This document shows, in pieces, positions 57,326 through 64,000 of a stretch of 64,000 nucleotides of DNA. The notes below the pieces were generated by a model. That model was not told the DNA's origin. It made no database searches and saw nothing but the letters and a program-made list of their open reading frames with translations. The translations under genes were made by a program, and so were the position numbers. The first letter of the stretch is position 1; each line of letters starts with the position of its first letter. The stretch is taken from the NCBI GenBank assembly GCA_022820925.1, contig JAJEEO010000014.1, positions 62,001-126,000 of the forward strand, in the 5' to 3' direction. Source of the DNA: Acidimicrobiia bacterium (GTDB lineage Bacteria; Actinomycetota; Acidimicrobiia; Acidimicrobiales; Poriferisodalaceae).

Positions 57326-57435
57326 GGTGCGGCGGCGACGGTGGCCGCGCGCAGTTATGAAGCGCCCCTGCGATATCCAGCTCGTGCACGAAGCGCTTCA
57401 TCTGTTTGAAGCACGGGCGCCGTCGCCGTCGTACC
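57326..57435. repeat. Dispersed hairpin element, copy 2
   Basis: Outer stem 57326-57350 with 57411-57435, mostly paired with a few G-T and mismatched positions, flanks the core 57345-57417. The core matches copy 1 exactly over 24 nt at its left (57345-57368) and 25 nt at its right (57393-57417), with a 24-nt centre of different sequence. It lies between two convergently transcribed genes (TetR and VWA), a typical terminator site. The outer arms differ from copy 1 almost completely yet still pair. Confidence 0.85.
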
Positions 57436-57450
57436 GCCGGGCAAGATGCG

Positions 57451-59487
57451 CTACATGCGGCCGCTGGTGATGAGCTTGCGGCGGTGCTCGAGGAAGTCGA
57501 CCAGCACGTAGTCGCCCAGGTTGTGGGGGCTGGTGAAGAATGCCCGGCCCCCGTTCATCTCGGTCATCTTCTCCACGAACGCCCGCAGGTAGCTGTTGGG
57601 GTCGAGCATGAACACGTTGATGCGGATGTCCTCGCGGGTGGCCCTGGCCACTTCGAGCAGCGTGGCCTCGATGGTCTCGCGCACCGGCGGGTAGGCGAAG
57701 TACGGCCGCCCGTCACGCGCCAGGTGAGCAGTGGGCTCGCCGTCGGTGATCATGATGATCTGCTTCGAGCCGGTCTGGCGGGCCAGCAGGCGCCGGGCGA
57801 TCATGAAGCCGTGCTGCATGTTGGTGCCGTAGGCGAAGTCCCACGAGACCTCGGGGAGCTGCGCTGCGGTCAGCTCGGAGGCTGACTCGGCGAAGCCCAC
57901 GATGCCCAGGTAGTCGCGCGGGAACTGCGTGGAGATCAGCGAGTGCAGCGCCATCGTGACCTTCTTGGCGGGCAGGAAGTTGTCGCGCATCGGCATCGAC
58001 AGCGACAGGTCCAGCATCAGCACCGTCGATGCCCGCGACAGCAGCTCGGACCGCTCGATCTCGAAGTCGTCGGGCGTCAGGCTCACCGGCGTGCCGGTGC
58101 CCTGGCGGGCCACGGCGTTGCGCACGGTGCGCTCGATGTTCAGGTTGAACGTGTCGCCGAACTCGTACGGCTTGGTCTCGTAGGCGAACTCGTGGCCGAC
58201 ACCCGACTTGCGCACCTGGTGGCTGCCGACCTTGTCGTCCATCAGTCGGTTGAACAGGTCGCCGAGCGCGTTCTGCCCGATGCGCCGCAGCGCCCGCGGC
58301 GTCAGCTCCAATCGTCCTTCGGTGTGCTGCGCGAGGCCTGATTCCTCAAGCATGCGGGCCATCTCGCTGAGCCGCTCCAGAGCCTCGGCCGACTGGTCGC
58401 CGAGCAGCTCGCGCACGCGCTCGGGATCCACCTCGGCCAGCGCCGAGGGGCTGACCGCACCCTGCAGCATCTCCGACAGCGCATCGAGGTCGCCGAGCTG
58501 CGCGAGCACGTCGGCGGCCTGGGACATCGACAACGGGTCGTCGCCGCCGAATTGATAGCCCCGGTCCCAGCCCATGTCGGGGAACGCCTGCTGGAGGTTC
58601 TGGGCGAGCTGCTGGGCCTGCCACTGCAGGTCCATGTCGTCCATGAGCTGCGATGCCAGGTCGGCGAGCTGCTGACGCTGGGCAGGCGTCATCGAGTTGA
58701 GCATCGAGGACATGGCCGCCATGCGCTTGGCCATGATCTCGAGCAGCTCGTCGAGCGTCTGGGGGTTCTCGGGGAAGAAGTCGCCGTAGCGATCCATGAA
58801 GCCCTCGAAGTCGGGCTCCTCGCCGCGGGCACGCTGCTCGAGCATCTGGTTGAGCTCGGCCATCATGTCCTTGGTGCGGGCGAGGTCCTCGGGACTCATG
58901 TTGCCCATTGCCCCGGTCATCTGGTCGAAATAGCTCTGCGCAACCTCCTGGCGCAGCCGTTCGACGAGCTCGTTGAACTGTTCGCGGGCCTCGGGCGACT
59001 CGAAGTCGTAGCTCTGCAGGCCGCGCATTTTCCCGGCCAGGTCGGGGGGCAGCATGTCGAGCTGCAGGTTGCGCTCCGCCGCGCTGGACTGGGCGATCTC
59101 TTCGCGGCGCTCGTCGCCGCTGTCGGCCGCATCCTGCGCGAACTCCTCGAGCGCCTCGCGTTCGGTGTCGGTGATCTCGTCGAGCTCGCGGGCGATGTCG
59201 TCGTAGACACCGCCGAGGTCGAACTGCTCGAGCATCTCCTTGCGCCGGTCGCGCAGCCGCTCGATCATCTCGCGCAGGCCTTCGAGCCGGTTGCCCTCGG
59301 AGTCGGTGAAGCCCTGCTGCATGAGCCGGCGCAGGGCGGCATTGAGATCGCCGTGATACAGCAGGTCGTCGGTCATCTCGGCGAAAAGGCTGTCCGCGTC
59401 GAAGTCGAAGCCGGTCTGGGTGCCGTCCCACGCCGAGTAGCGGAACCGGGCGCCCTCGCGACGGGCACGGCGCCAGCGGATCTTCAT
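57451..59487 (-). CDS. VWA-domain protein paired with MoxR-type ATPase
   Basis: 678 residues from ATG 59487 (MKIRWRRARREGARFRYSAW). The N-terminal and middle regions are long helical, charged and Gln/Met-rich (SSMLNSMTPAQRQQLADL at about 260). The C-terminal VWA domain has a MIDAS site VLMLDLSLSMPMRDNF (DxSxS), then IIMITDGEPTAHL and, further on, VFMLDPNSYL. MoxR/VWA pairs act as chaperone-like metal-insertion or assembly modules. The ATPase gene directly upstream (72 bases) supports this. Partner protein unknown. Confidence 0.87.
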   Translation of the reverse strand: MKIRWRRARREGARFRYSAWDGTQTGFDFDADSLFAEMTDDLLYHGDLNAALRRLMQQGFTDSEGNRLEGLREMIERLRDRRKEMLEQFDLGGVYDDIARELDEITDTEREALEEFAQDAADSGDERREEIAQSSAAERNLQLDMLPPDLAGKMRGLQSYDFESPEAREQFNELVERLRQEVAQSYFDQMTGAMGNMSPEDLARTKDMMAELNQMLEQRARGEEPDFEGFMDRYGDFFPENPQTLDELLEIMAKRMAAMSSMLNSMTPAQRQQLADLASQLMDDMDLQWQAQQLAQNLQQAFPDMGWDRGYQFGGDDPLSMSQAADVLAQLGDLDALSEMLQGAVSPSALAEVDPERVRELLGDQSAEALERLSEMARMLEESGLAQHTEGRLELTPRALRRIGQNALGDLFNRLMDDKVGSHQVRKSGVGHEFAYETKPYEFGDTFNLNIERTVRNAVARQGTGTPVSLTPDDFEIERSELLSRASTVLMLDLSLSMPMRDNFLPAKKVTMALHSLISTQFPRDYLGIVGFAESASELTAAQLPEVSWDFAYGTNMQHGFMIARRLLARQTGSKQIIMITDGEPTAHLARDGRPYFAYPPVRETIEATLLEVARATREDIRINVFMLDPNSYLRAFVEKMTEMNGGRAFFTSPHNLGDYVLVDFLEHRRKLITSGRM

Positions 59488-59558
59488 TGCTTGCCGCCGT
59501 CCGGCGCGAGTGCAGCCACCCGTCTCGGGAATGCAGAACTCACTTGCATAGCGTTCAC

Positions 59559-60998
59559 TCAACCACGCGAGCGGTAGGTAGCTCGCGCACCTACGTGCTC
59601 CTTGTTGAGCCGCTTCGACAGGTGCAGGCCTTCGAGCACCAGCTCCACGGCCGAGGCCAGCACTGCGGGCGCTGCGCCTTCGTCCGACGGAGCATCGGCT
59701 GCGGCGGCAACCAGCGACTCGGCGGCAACCGCCAGAGCCTGGTTGCCGGCGAGCAGCTCCATGTAGGCCTCCGAGCCGAGGTCGTCGCCGGTGTGCACCA
59801 CCTTGCCCTCGCCGAAGCTGGCAACCACGTCGCTCAGCTCGTCGGGCGAGAAGCGGTTCTTGAACACTTCGAGCACGGCCGCCCGCAGCATGGTCTCGAC
59901 GATCTTGCCGTCTTGCCCGTCGGTCATCGACTCGATCTCGATCTTGCCGGCGGTGGAGCTCATGAGCGATTCCAGGTCGCTGACCCGGGGCACGACGTGC
60001 CGCTCGCCCCGTTGCAGCGCCCGGCGAGTGGCGTTGGCCGCGAGCGTCTCGGTGTTGGTGACGGTCATGCGCACCGACACGCCCGAGCGCTGGTTGACCT
60101 GGCTGCTGGCACGGGCCACATGGCTGAAGGTGGCCACGATCTCGGCCATGAAGTCGGGCAGCGTCACGACCACGCCCTCGCCCATCTCGGTCAGGTCCAG
60201 CGGGCGGGCCTCCGCAGACGCGATGTCCATCTCGGTGTCGACATCGAGCGGGTAATGGGTGCGTATCTGGGCGCCGAAGCGGTCCTTCAGCGGCGTGATG
60301 ATGCGGCCGCGGTTGGTGTAGTCCTCGGGGTTGGCGGTGGCCACCAGCAGCACGTCGAGCGGCAGGCGGATCTTGTAGCCGCGGATCTGCACGTCGCGTT
60401 CCTCGAGCACGTTCAGCAGGCCCACCTGGATCCGCTCGGCCAGGTCGGGCAGTTCGTTGATGGCGAAGATGCCGCGGTTGGTGCGCGGCACCAAGCCGTA
60501 GTGCAGCGTCAGCTCGTCGGACAGGTACCGGCCCTCGGCCACCTTGATCGGGTCGACCTCGCCGATGAGGTCGGCGATTGACGTGTCGGGCGTGGCCAGC
60601 TTCTCGCCGTAGCGAATGCTGCGATGCGCCCACGCGATGGGGGTGTCATCGCCGTGCTCGGCAATCAGATCGAGCGCATGGCGGGACACCGGGTTGTAGG
60701 GATCGTCGAAGATCTCCGAGCCCTCGATGTAGGGCATCCACTCGTCGAGCAGGTTCACCAGCGAGCGGATCATGCGGGTCTTGGCCTGGCCCCGCTCTCC
60801 CAGGAACACCACGTCGTGGCCGGCCAGCATGGCGTTCTCGAGCTGGGGCAGCACGGTGTTCTCGTAGCCCAGCACTCCTTCGAACAGCGGCTCGGATGCG
60901 GCGATGGCCTTCGCGGCATTCGCACGCATCTCCTCCTTGACCGGCCGGGAGACCCAGCCGATCTTGCGCAGTTCGCCGAGCGTGGTGGGTTGGGTCAT
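59559..60998 (-). CDS. MoxR/magnesium-chelatase-like AAA+ ATPase
   Basis: 479 residues from ATG 60998 (MTQPTTLGELRKIGW). Walker A VVFLGERGQAKTRMIRSLVN, Walker B-like GIFAINELPDLAERIQVGLL, sensor 1 VLLVATANPEDYTNRGRIITPLKDRFG, and the SIADLIGEVDPIK insert typical of ChlI/MoxR AAA+ proteins. The C-terminal 150 residues include AATRRALQRGERHVVPRVSDL. Together with the VWA gene it resembles the BchI/BchD-like assembly pairs. Upstream in-frame reading continues into the tRNA-like repeats and is not accepted as coding. Confidence 0.88.
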   Translation of the reverse strand: MTQPTTLGELRKIGWVSRPVKEEMRANAAKAIAASEPLFEGVLGYENTVLPQLENAMLAGHDVVFLGERGQAKTRMIRSLVNLLDEWMPYIEGSEIFDDPYNPVSRHALDLIAEHGDDTPIAWAHRSIRYGEKLATPDTSIADLIGEVDPIKVAEGRYLSDELTLHYGLVPRTNRGIFAINELPDLAERIQVGLLNVLEERDVQIRGYKIRLPLDVLLVATANPEDYTNRGRIITPLKDRFGAQIRTHYPLDVDTEMDIASAEARPLDLTEMGEGVVVTLPDFMAEIVATFSHVARASSQVNQRSGVSVRMTVTNTETLAANATRRALQRGERHVVPRVSDLESLMSSTAGKIEIESMTDGQDGKIVETMLRAAVLEVFKNRFSPDELSDVVASFGEGKVVHTGDDLGSEAYMELLAGNQALAVAAESLVAAAADAPSDEGAAPAVLASAVELVLEGLHLSKRLNKEHVGARATYRSRG

Positions 60999-61072
60999 GG
61001 CCGGCAACCTACCCGCCCACTTCGATTCCGCGCAGGCTGGTTGCGCAGTGAGTTCCCCGCGCGTAGCGTGAC

Positions 61073-61137
61073 CGGTGGAGGCGCAGGGGCTCGTGCCCCT
61101 CGGGAATGGATTTACAGGCCCGCCCGGTTGCGCCTCC
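61073..61137 (-). ncRNA. tRNA-like repeat unit A (degenerate, Tyr-type loop)
   Basis: Minus strand: acceptor GGAGGCG/CGCCTCC, 7 bp perfect (61131-61137 with 61077-61083), T-stem AGGGG/CCCCT (61085-61100) with a 6-nt loop, and an elongated anticodon-like stem CGGG/CCCG around CTGTAAA (anticodon GTA). There is no room for a D-arm: only four bases lie between acceptor and anticodon stem. Ends A-CCG instead of A-CCA. Looks like a decayed or specialised relative of tRNA-Tyr. The 87-bp unit recurs. Confidence 0.4.
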
Positions 61138-61159
61138 AATTTGTCCCGCATAGCGTGAC

Positions 61160-61230
61160 TGGTGGAGGCAAGGGGAATCGAACCCCTCGGGAGTGGATTT
61201 AGAGACCGTCCCGGCCACCCGGCTGCCCCT
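61160..61230 (-). ncRNA. tRNA-like repeat unit B (CUA loop, encoded CCA)
   Basis: Minus strand: T-arm AGGGGTTCGATTCCCCT is canonical, followed by TGCCTCC-A-CCA, so CCA is encoded (61160-61162). The 5' acceptor AGGGGCA pairs at six of seven positions, one a G-U. A 3-bp D-hairpin GCC/GGC and an elongated stem CGGGA/TCCCG surround the loop CTCTAAA (anticodon CTA, reads UAG). Total 71 nt with no variable loop. The inner anticodon stem is only two pairs with a T-T mismatch. Could be a pseudogene, a suppressor-type tRNA or an RNA mimic; not an ordinary isoacceptor. Confidence 0.4.
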
Positions 61231-61262
61231 TGGAACGAAGCCCACACAGCTCCGCTCCTCGA

Positions 61263-61294
61263 AGACCCCCGCTCGGCTCGCTGGGCGGGGGTCT
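61263..61294. terminator. Perfect 10-bp inverted repeat (terminator-like)
   Basis: AGACCCCCGC (61263-61272) pairs with GCGGGGGTCT (61285-61294) around a 12-nt loop. There is no T-run on either side, so factor-independent termination is uncertain. It separates the tRNA-like array from the GH2-like gene. Confidence 0.4.
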
Positions 61295-61341
61295 CGCATG
61301 ATATTCGTGCAACACACGTTCGTCACTTTCAATACCTCTCA

Positions 61342-62601
61342 ATGATCTTCACGCTCACTGTCCCCAGCGCCGACGCCCGGGTGTTGGCGGGCGATTGGCT
61401 GGTGCGGGCCGCAGCGGAGGGCGAGTGGCGCACGGTGGCCGAACGCGGGCTCGACGAGTCGGGCTGGCAGGCCACCACGACGCCCGGCCGGTGGTGGCTG
61501 GACCCTGGCCTCGCCGACGAGAGCGCTGTCCTCTACCGGCGGCACTTCGAGCTGTCAACGGACCTGTCGGCTGAGCTGGACAGCGCTGAACACCGGGACA
61601 CCCACGGGGACACTCACCGGGACGCTCGCTGGTGGCTCGTTGCGACCGGCCTGTGCGAGCTCGGCCACTTGTGGTTCGACGGCACGTACCTGGGGGATCT
61701 GCGGGGGCGGCACACGCAGCACGCCTTCGAGGTAGACCATCTGCTCGGCCGCGGCCGCGAGCACCTCGCGGCGGTCGAAGCTGCGCACGGGACCGTCCGG
61801 GTGCCGCAGACCGAGAACGCGCAGGTGCAGATCCAGCAAACCGGACCCGCGCGCATCCAGCGCATCCGAGCATTGGTGATCGAGGCCAGCCCCGACCGGG
61901 CGGTGCTGCGCGTCGCGGCGACCGTGGACAGCAGCGGCACCCACCGTGCAGAGGTGACGACGACCGTGTTGCCGATCGCCGACCCCGATGCCGGGTGGTC
62001 CCAGGACCCGACGCGTCGAGTCGCAGTCCTGGGCGACGGCCTGTCGGTGTCCGAACCCGTCCTGGCCCGCGGCCGAAACGACCTGGAGTGGCTGGTTGCG
62101 ATCGAGCGACCGTCGCTGTGGTGGCCTGCCGGCATGGGCAACCAGGCGCAGTACTGCATCGACATCGACGTCGCAGTCGACGGGCGCTCCAGCCACGCAG
62201 TCAGGCTCCCGACGGGCATCCGTACCGTGTCAATCGGCCGCGGCAAGCTGGCAGTCAACGGCGAACCCCACCGGGACGGGCTCGACGCCCTGCGCATCGT
62301 CGAGCACGAACTGAGCCATCCCAGCTTCTACGAGTCAGCGAACACCGACGGCCGGCTGCTGTGCCAACAGGTCACGCTCGATCCCAGCGTGTTCGCTGGC
62401 GCCCAACGCGGCCTGCGCGCGCTCGCTGCCCAAGCCGCCAGCGCGGCAGCCGATCACGCAGGCCACCACCCCAGCGTCGCCACCTGGCAACCGGTGCACC
62501 CACCCGGCAACCGACGCCGAACACCGCGGCTCAGCTCATGGGCAGACCGCACCGCGCGCACAGCCATGCAAGTCGCCGACCCCACCCGCCCCCAAACGTG
62601 A
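61342..62601 (+). CDS. GH2 (beta-mannosidase)-like protein lacking the catalytic barrel
   Basis: 419 residues from ATG 61342. Sequence typical of the N-terminal sugar-binding and Ig-like domains of glycoside hydrolase family 2: GRWWLDPGLADESAVLYRRHFEL, LWFDGTYLGDLRGRHTQHAFEVDHLL, RPSLWWPAGMGNQAQY and PTGIRTVSIGRGKLAVNGEP. The catalytic TIM barrel that should follow is shortened and rearranged (ANTDGRLLCQQVTLD, HHPSVATWQPVHPPG), and the usual Glu acid/base and nucleophile motifs are missing. Either a decaying gene or a non-catalytic carbohydrate-binding protein. An open frame reaching upstream to 61162 crosses the tRNA-like unit and is rejected. Confidence 0.65.
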   Translation: MIFTLTVPSADARVLAGDWLVRAAAEGEWRTVAERGLDESGWQATTTPGRWWLDPGLADESAVLYRRHFELSTDLSAELDSAEHRDTHGDTHRDARWWLVATGLCELGHLWFDGTYLGDLRGRHTQHAFEVDHLLGRGREHLAAVEAAHGTVRVPQTENAQVQIQQTGPARIQRIRALVIEASPDRAVLRVAATVDSSGTHRAEVTTTVLPIADPDAGWSQDPTRRVAVLGDGLSVSEPVLARGRNDLEWLVAIERPSLWWPAGMGNQAQYCIDIDVAVDGRSSHAVRLPTGIRTVSIGRGKLAVNGEPHRDGLDALRIVEHELSHPSFYESANTDGRLLCQQVTLDPSVFAGAQRGLRALAAQAASAAADHAGHHPSVATWQPVHPPGNRRRTPRLSSWADRTARTAMQVADPTRPQT

Positions 62602-62732
62602 ATCTTGTCGGGCGAGCGACGGCGTAGCGAAGCGAAGCCTCGGCGCTCGCAAGGAATCTGCAAGTACCGTACGGCCTTGGCGTGCTCAGCCCCCGATCGA
62701 GCCGCGCCGACCGCCGCCCCCAGGAGGAACAC

Positions 62733-63572
62733 ATGGCGCCGACTGCCACGCAGGCCGCCGGGTCTGCACCAGTGTTCAAGTCCAAGCGTCCGCTGCCATT
62801 CCCGCTGAACATCTACCAGTCAGCCATCGGCCGCAAGTGGGTCATGGCGTGGACCGGCATCGGGCTGCTGGGCTTCGTCATCGTCCACCTGATCGGCAAC
62901 CTGCACCTCTACGAGGGCCCGTCGCGGATGTACGAGTACGCCGAGACGCTGCGCGACCTCGGCGGCGGGCTGCTGCCCCGCACGCTGCTGCTGTGGATCA
63001 TGCGGGTCGGGCTGCTGGCCATGTTCGTGGTGCACCTGCATTCCGCGTACACGCTGAAGGAACGCAGCCGGCTGGCCTCCGAGCGGGCGGGCTTCGTGGG
63101 CGGCGCCAAGAAGTACGCATCCAAGCGCGACTACATCGCCGCCAACTATGCCTCGCGCACCATGCGCTGGACGGGTCCCATCGTGGGCCTGTACGTGCTG
63201 TTCCACCTCGCCGACCTGACGTGGGGCTGGTGGCTGGGCGACGGCTATGTGCGGGGCGATCCGTATCACAACGTGGTGGAGTCGCTGTCGTCGATCCCGG
63301 TGGCGATCATCTATGTGGTGGCCAACGTGGCGCTGGCCGTCCACATCTTCCACGGCACCTGGAGCATGTTCCAGAGCCTCGGCGTGAACAACCCGCGCTA
63401 CAACGGCTTGCGCCGCAACCTGGCCACGGCGCTGGCCGGCGTGGTGCTGGTGGGCAACCTGTCATTCCCGGTGCTGGTGCAGGCCGGCCTGGTCGACGAG
63501 GACAACCGGGACTGCCCGATCAACGACACCACCGGCCTGGAGTGTCTCGAAGAGCAGGCGGAGGCGCACTGA
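62733..63572 (+). CDS. sdhC: Succinate dehydrogenase cytochrome b subunit (b558-type)
   Basis: 279 residues; ATG 62733 follows AGGAGG. Five membrane helices. [31 protein letters not shown] contains heme-ligating histidines, as do [38 protein letters not shown] and [18 protein letters not shown]. This is the single-polypeptide di-heme anchor found with bacillus/actinobacterial-type Sdh or fumarate reductase. The sdhA start follows one base after its stop. Confidence 0.93.
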   Translation: MAPTATQAAGSAPVFKSKRPLPFPLNIYQSAIGRKWVMAWTGIGLLGFVIVHLIGNLHLYEGPSRMYEYAETLRDLGGGLLPRTLLLWIMRVGLLAMFVVHLHSAYTLKERSRLASERAGFVGGAKKYASKRDYIAANYASRTMRWTGPIVGLYVLFHLADLTWGWWLGDGYVRGDPYHNVVESLSSIPVAIIYVVANVALAVHIFHGTWSMFQSLGVNNPRYNGLRRNLATALAGVVLVGNLSFPVLVQAGLVDEDNRDCPINDTTGLECLEEQAEAH

Positions 63573-63573
63573 C

Positions 63574-64000
63574 ATGGCTGAGTCCCACGGCAGCGGGAAC
63601 GGTGCAGTGAACGGCGTGCTCGACGCCCGGGTCCCTGACGGCCCGATGGCCGGCAAGTGGACCGACCACAAGTTCTCCATGAAGCTGGTCAACCCCAACA
63701 ACAAGCGCCGCTTCGAGATCATCGTGGTGGGCACCGGCCTGGCGGGGGCCTCTGCTGCCGCATCGCTGTCGGAGCTTGGCTACCGGGTGAAGGTGTTCAC
63801 GTTCCACGACTCGCCCCGCCGGGCGCACTCGATCGCTGCCCAGGGCGGCATCAACGCGGCGAAGAACTACACCAACGACGGCGACTCGGTGCACCGGCTG
63901 TTCTATGACACGGTCAAGGGCGGCGACTACCGCAGCCGCGAGGCCAACGTGCACCGCCTGGCTGAGGTGTCGCTGAACATCATCGACCAGTGCGCCGCCC
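63574..64000 (+). CDS. sdhA: Succinate dehydrogenase flavoprotein subunit, partial
   Basis: Starts at ATG 63574 and runs out of the window after about 142 residues. [23 protein letters not shown] is the FAD dinucleotide motif and [18 protein letters not shown] carries the histidine expected to bind FAD covalently. The b558-type partner upstream sets the complex type. It oxidises succinate in the TCA cycle and feeds quinones. Confidence 0.95.
   Translation, partial: MAESHGSGNGAVNGVLDARVPDGPMAGKWTDHKFSMKLVNPNNKRRFEIIVVGTGLAGASAAASLSELGYRVKVFTFHDSPRRAHSIAAQGGINAAKNYTNDGDSVHRLFYDTVKGGDYRSREANVHRLAEVSLNIIDQCAA

Noticed and set aside
61160..61230. Pyrrolysine tRNA (loop CTCTAAA with anticodon CUA, short D-arm)
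   Set aside because: The anticodon stem is poor, the T-loop is canonical rather than Pyl-type, and no pyl genes are in the window; a tRNA-Tyr derivative explains both units better.
60999..61247. N-terminal extension of the MoxR ATPase reading through the 87-bp repeats (29-residue repeat)
   Set aside because: The repeat units fold as tRNA-like structures and the family start is at 60998; the open frame is a consequence of 87 being divisible by three.
61162..61341. N-terminal extension of the GH2-like gene beginning MEARGIEPLGSG
   Set aside because: It is a translation of the tRNA-like unit; such peptides are common annotation artefacts from tRNA genes.

Overview
The window is 64 kb of GC-rich DNA from a single bacterial chromosome. 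The gene content (ClpC, polyprenyl synthetase, a DUF2342-type zincin, LppM-like lipoproteins, tmk followed by an MFS gene, TopA with a Lys/Ala tail, K+-type H+-PPase, NhaA, SdhC/SdhA) suggests a high-GC actinobacterium. The best guess is a marine member of the Acidimicrobiia. This is inference from family content, not a phylogeny.

Layout. (1) 1-7 kb: a probable methylated-amine catabolic block with an MmgE/PrpD protein, a Rieske oxygenase of the glycine-betaine demethylase type, a HisC-like aminotransferase, a dimethylglycine/sarcosine dehydrogenase-like flavoprotein and an MDR dehydrogenase. (2) 7-9.2 kb: tRNA-Thr(TGT), rlmB, ispF and ispD. (3) 9.3-17.5 kb: an accessory island. It holds a HEPN-like protein, a 71-nt cloverleaf that reads as a circularly permuted tRNA, and a five-gene minus-strand cassette. 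The cassette encodes a PAPS-reductase-like protein split by a G10 tract, an Hsp90/GHKL ATPase, two unknown proteins and a DUF262+HNH protein. It looks like an uncharacterised defence or DNA-modification system. (4) 17.5-40 kb: housekeeping genes: an LppM-like lipoprotein, clpC, a polyprenyl synthase, folP, beta-oxidation genes, lysS, folK, folB, hpt, tilS, a zincin, tRNA-Thr(CGT), a holB-like gene, tmk, an MFS transporter, topA and a DUF368 protein. (5) 40-50 kb: an ammonium transporter and an osmolyte block with choline sulfatase, a glycine-betaine type ABC transporter (binding protein, ATPase, double permease), a choline-dehydrogenase-like GMC enzyme and a TetR regulator. (6) 50-64 kb: a second LppM-like lipoprotein, H+-PPase, NhaA, a STAS protein, an LLM flavoprotein with a divergent TetR, a VWA/MoxR pair, a tRNA-like tandem array, a GH2-like remnant, sdhC and the start of sdhA.

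The two amine blocks fit together. Choline-O-sulfate could be imported, desulfated and oxidised to betaine, kept as an osmolyte or demethylated by the first block, with ammonium handled by Amt. Betaine-aldehyde dehydrogenase and the Rieske reductase partner are not in the window.

Three patterns cut across the annotation. Two gene junctions carry 23-25-codon mini-ORFs that start on the upstream stop codon, end on the downstream start codon, and repeat the C-terminus of the upstream protein. A 73-nt element with conserved inner arms sits inside two unrelated, locus-specific long stems (17.4 and 57.4 kb). Short tandem duplications recur at gene junctions.
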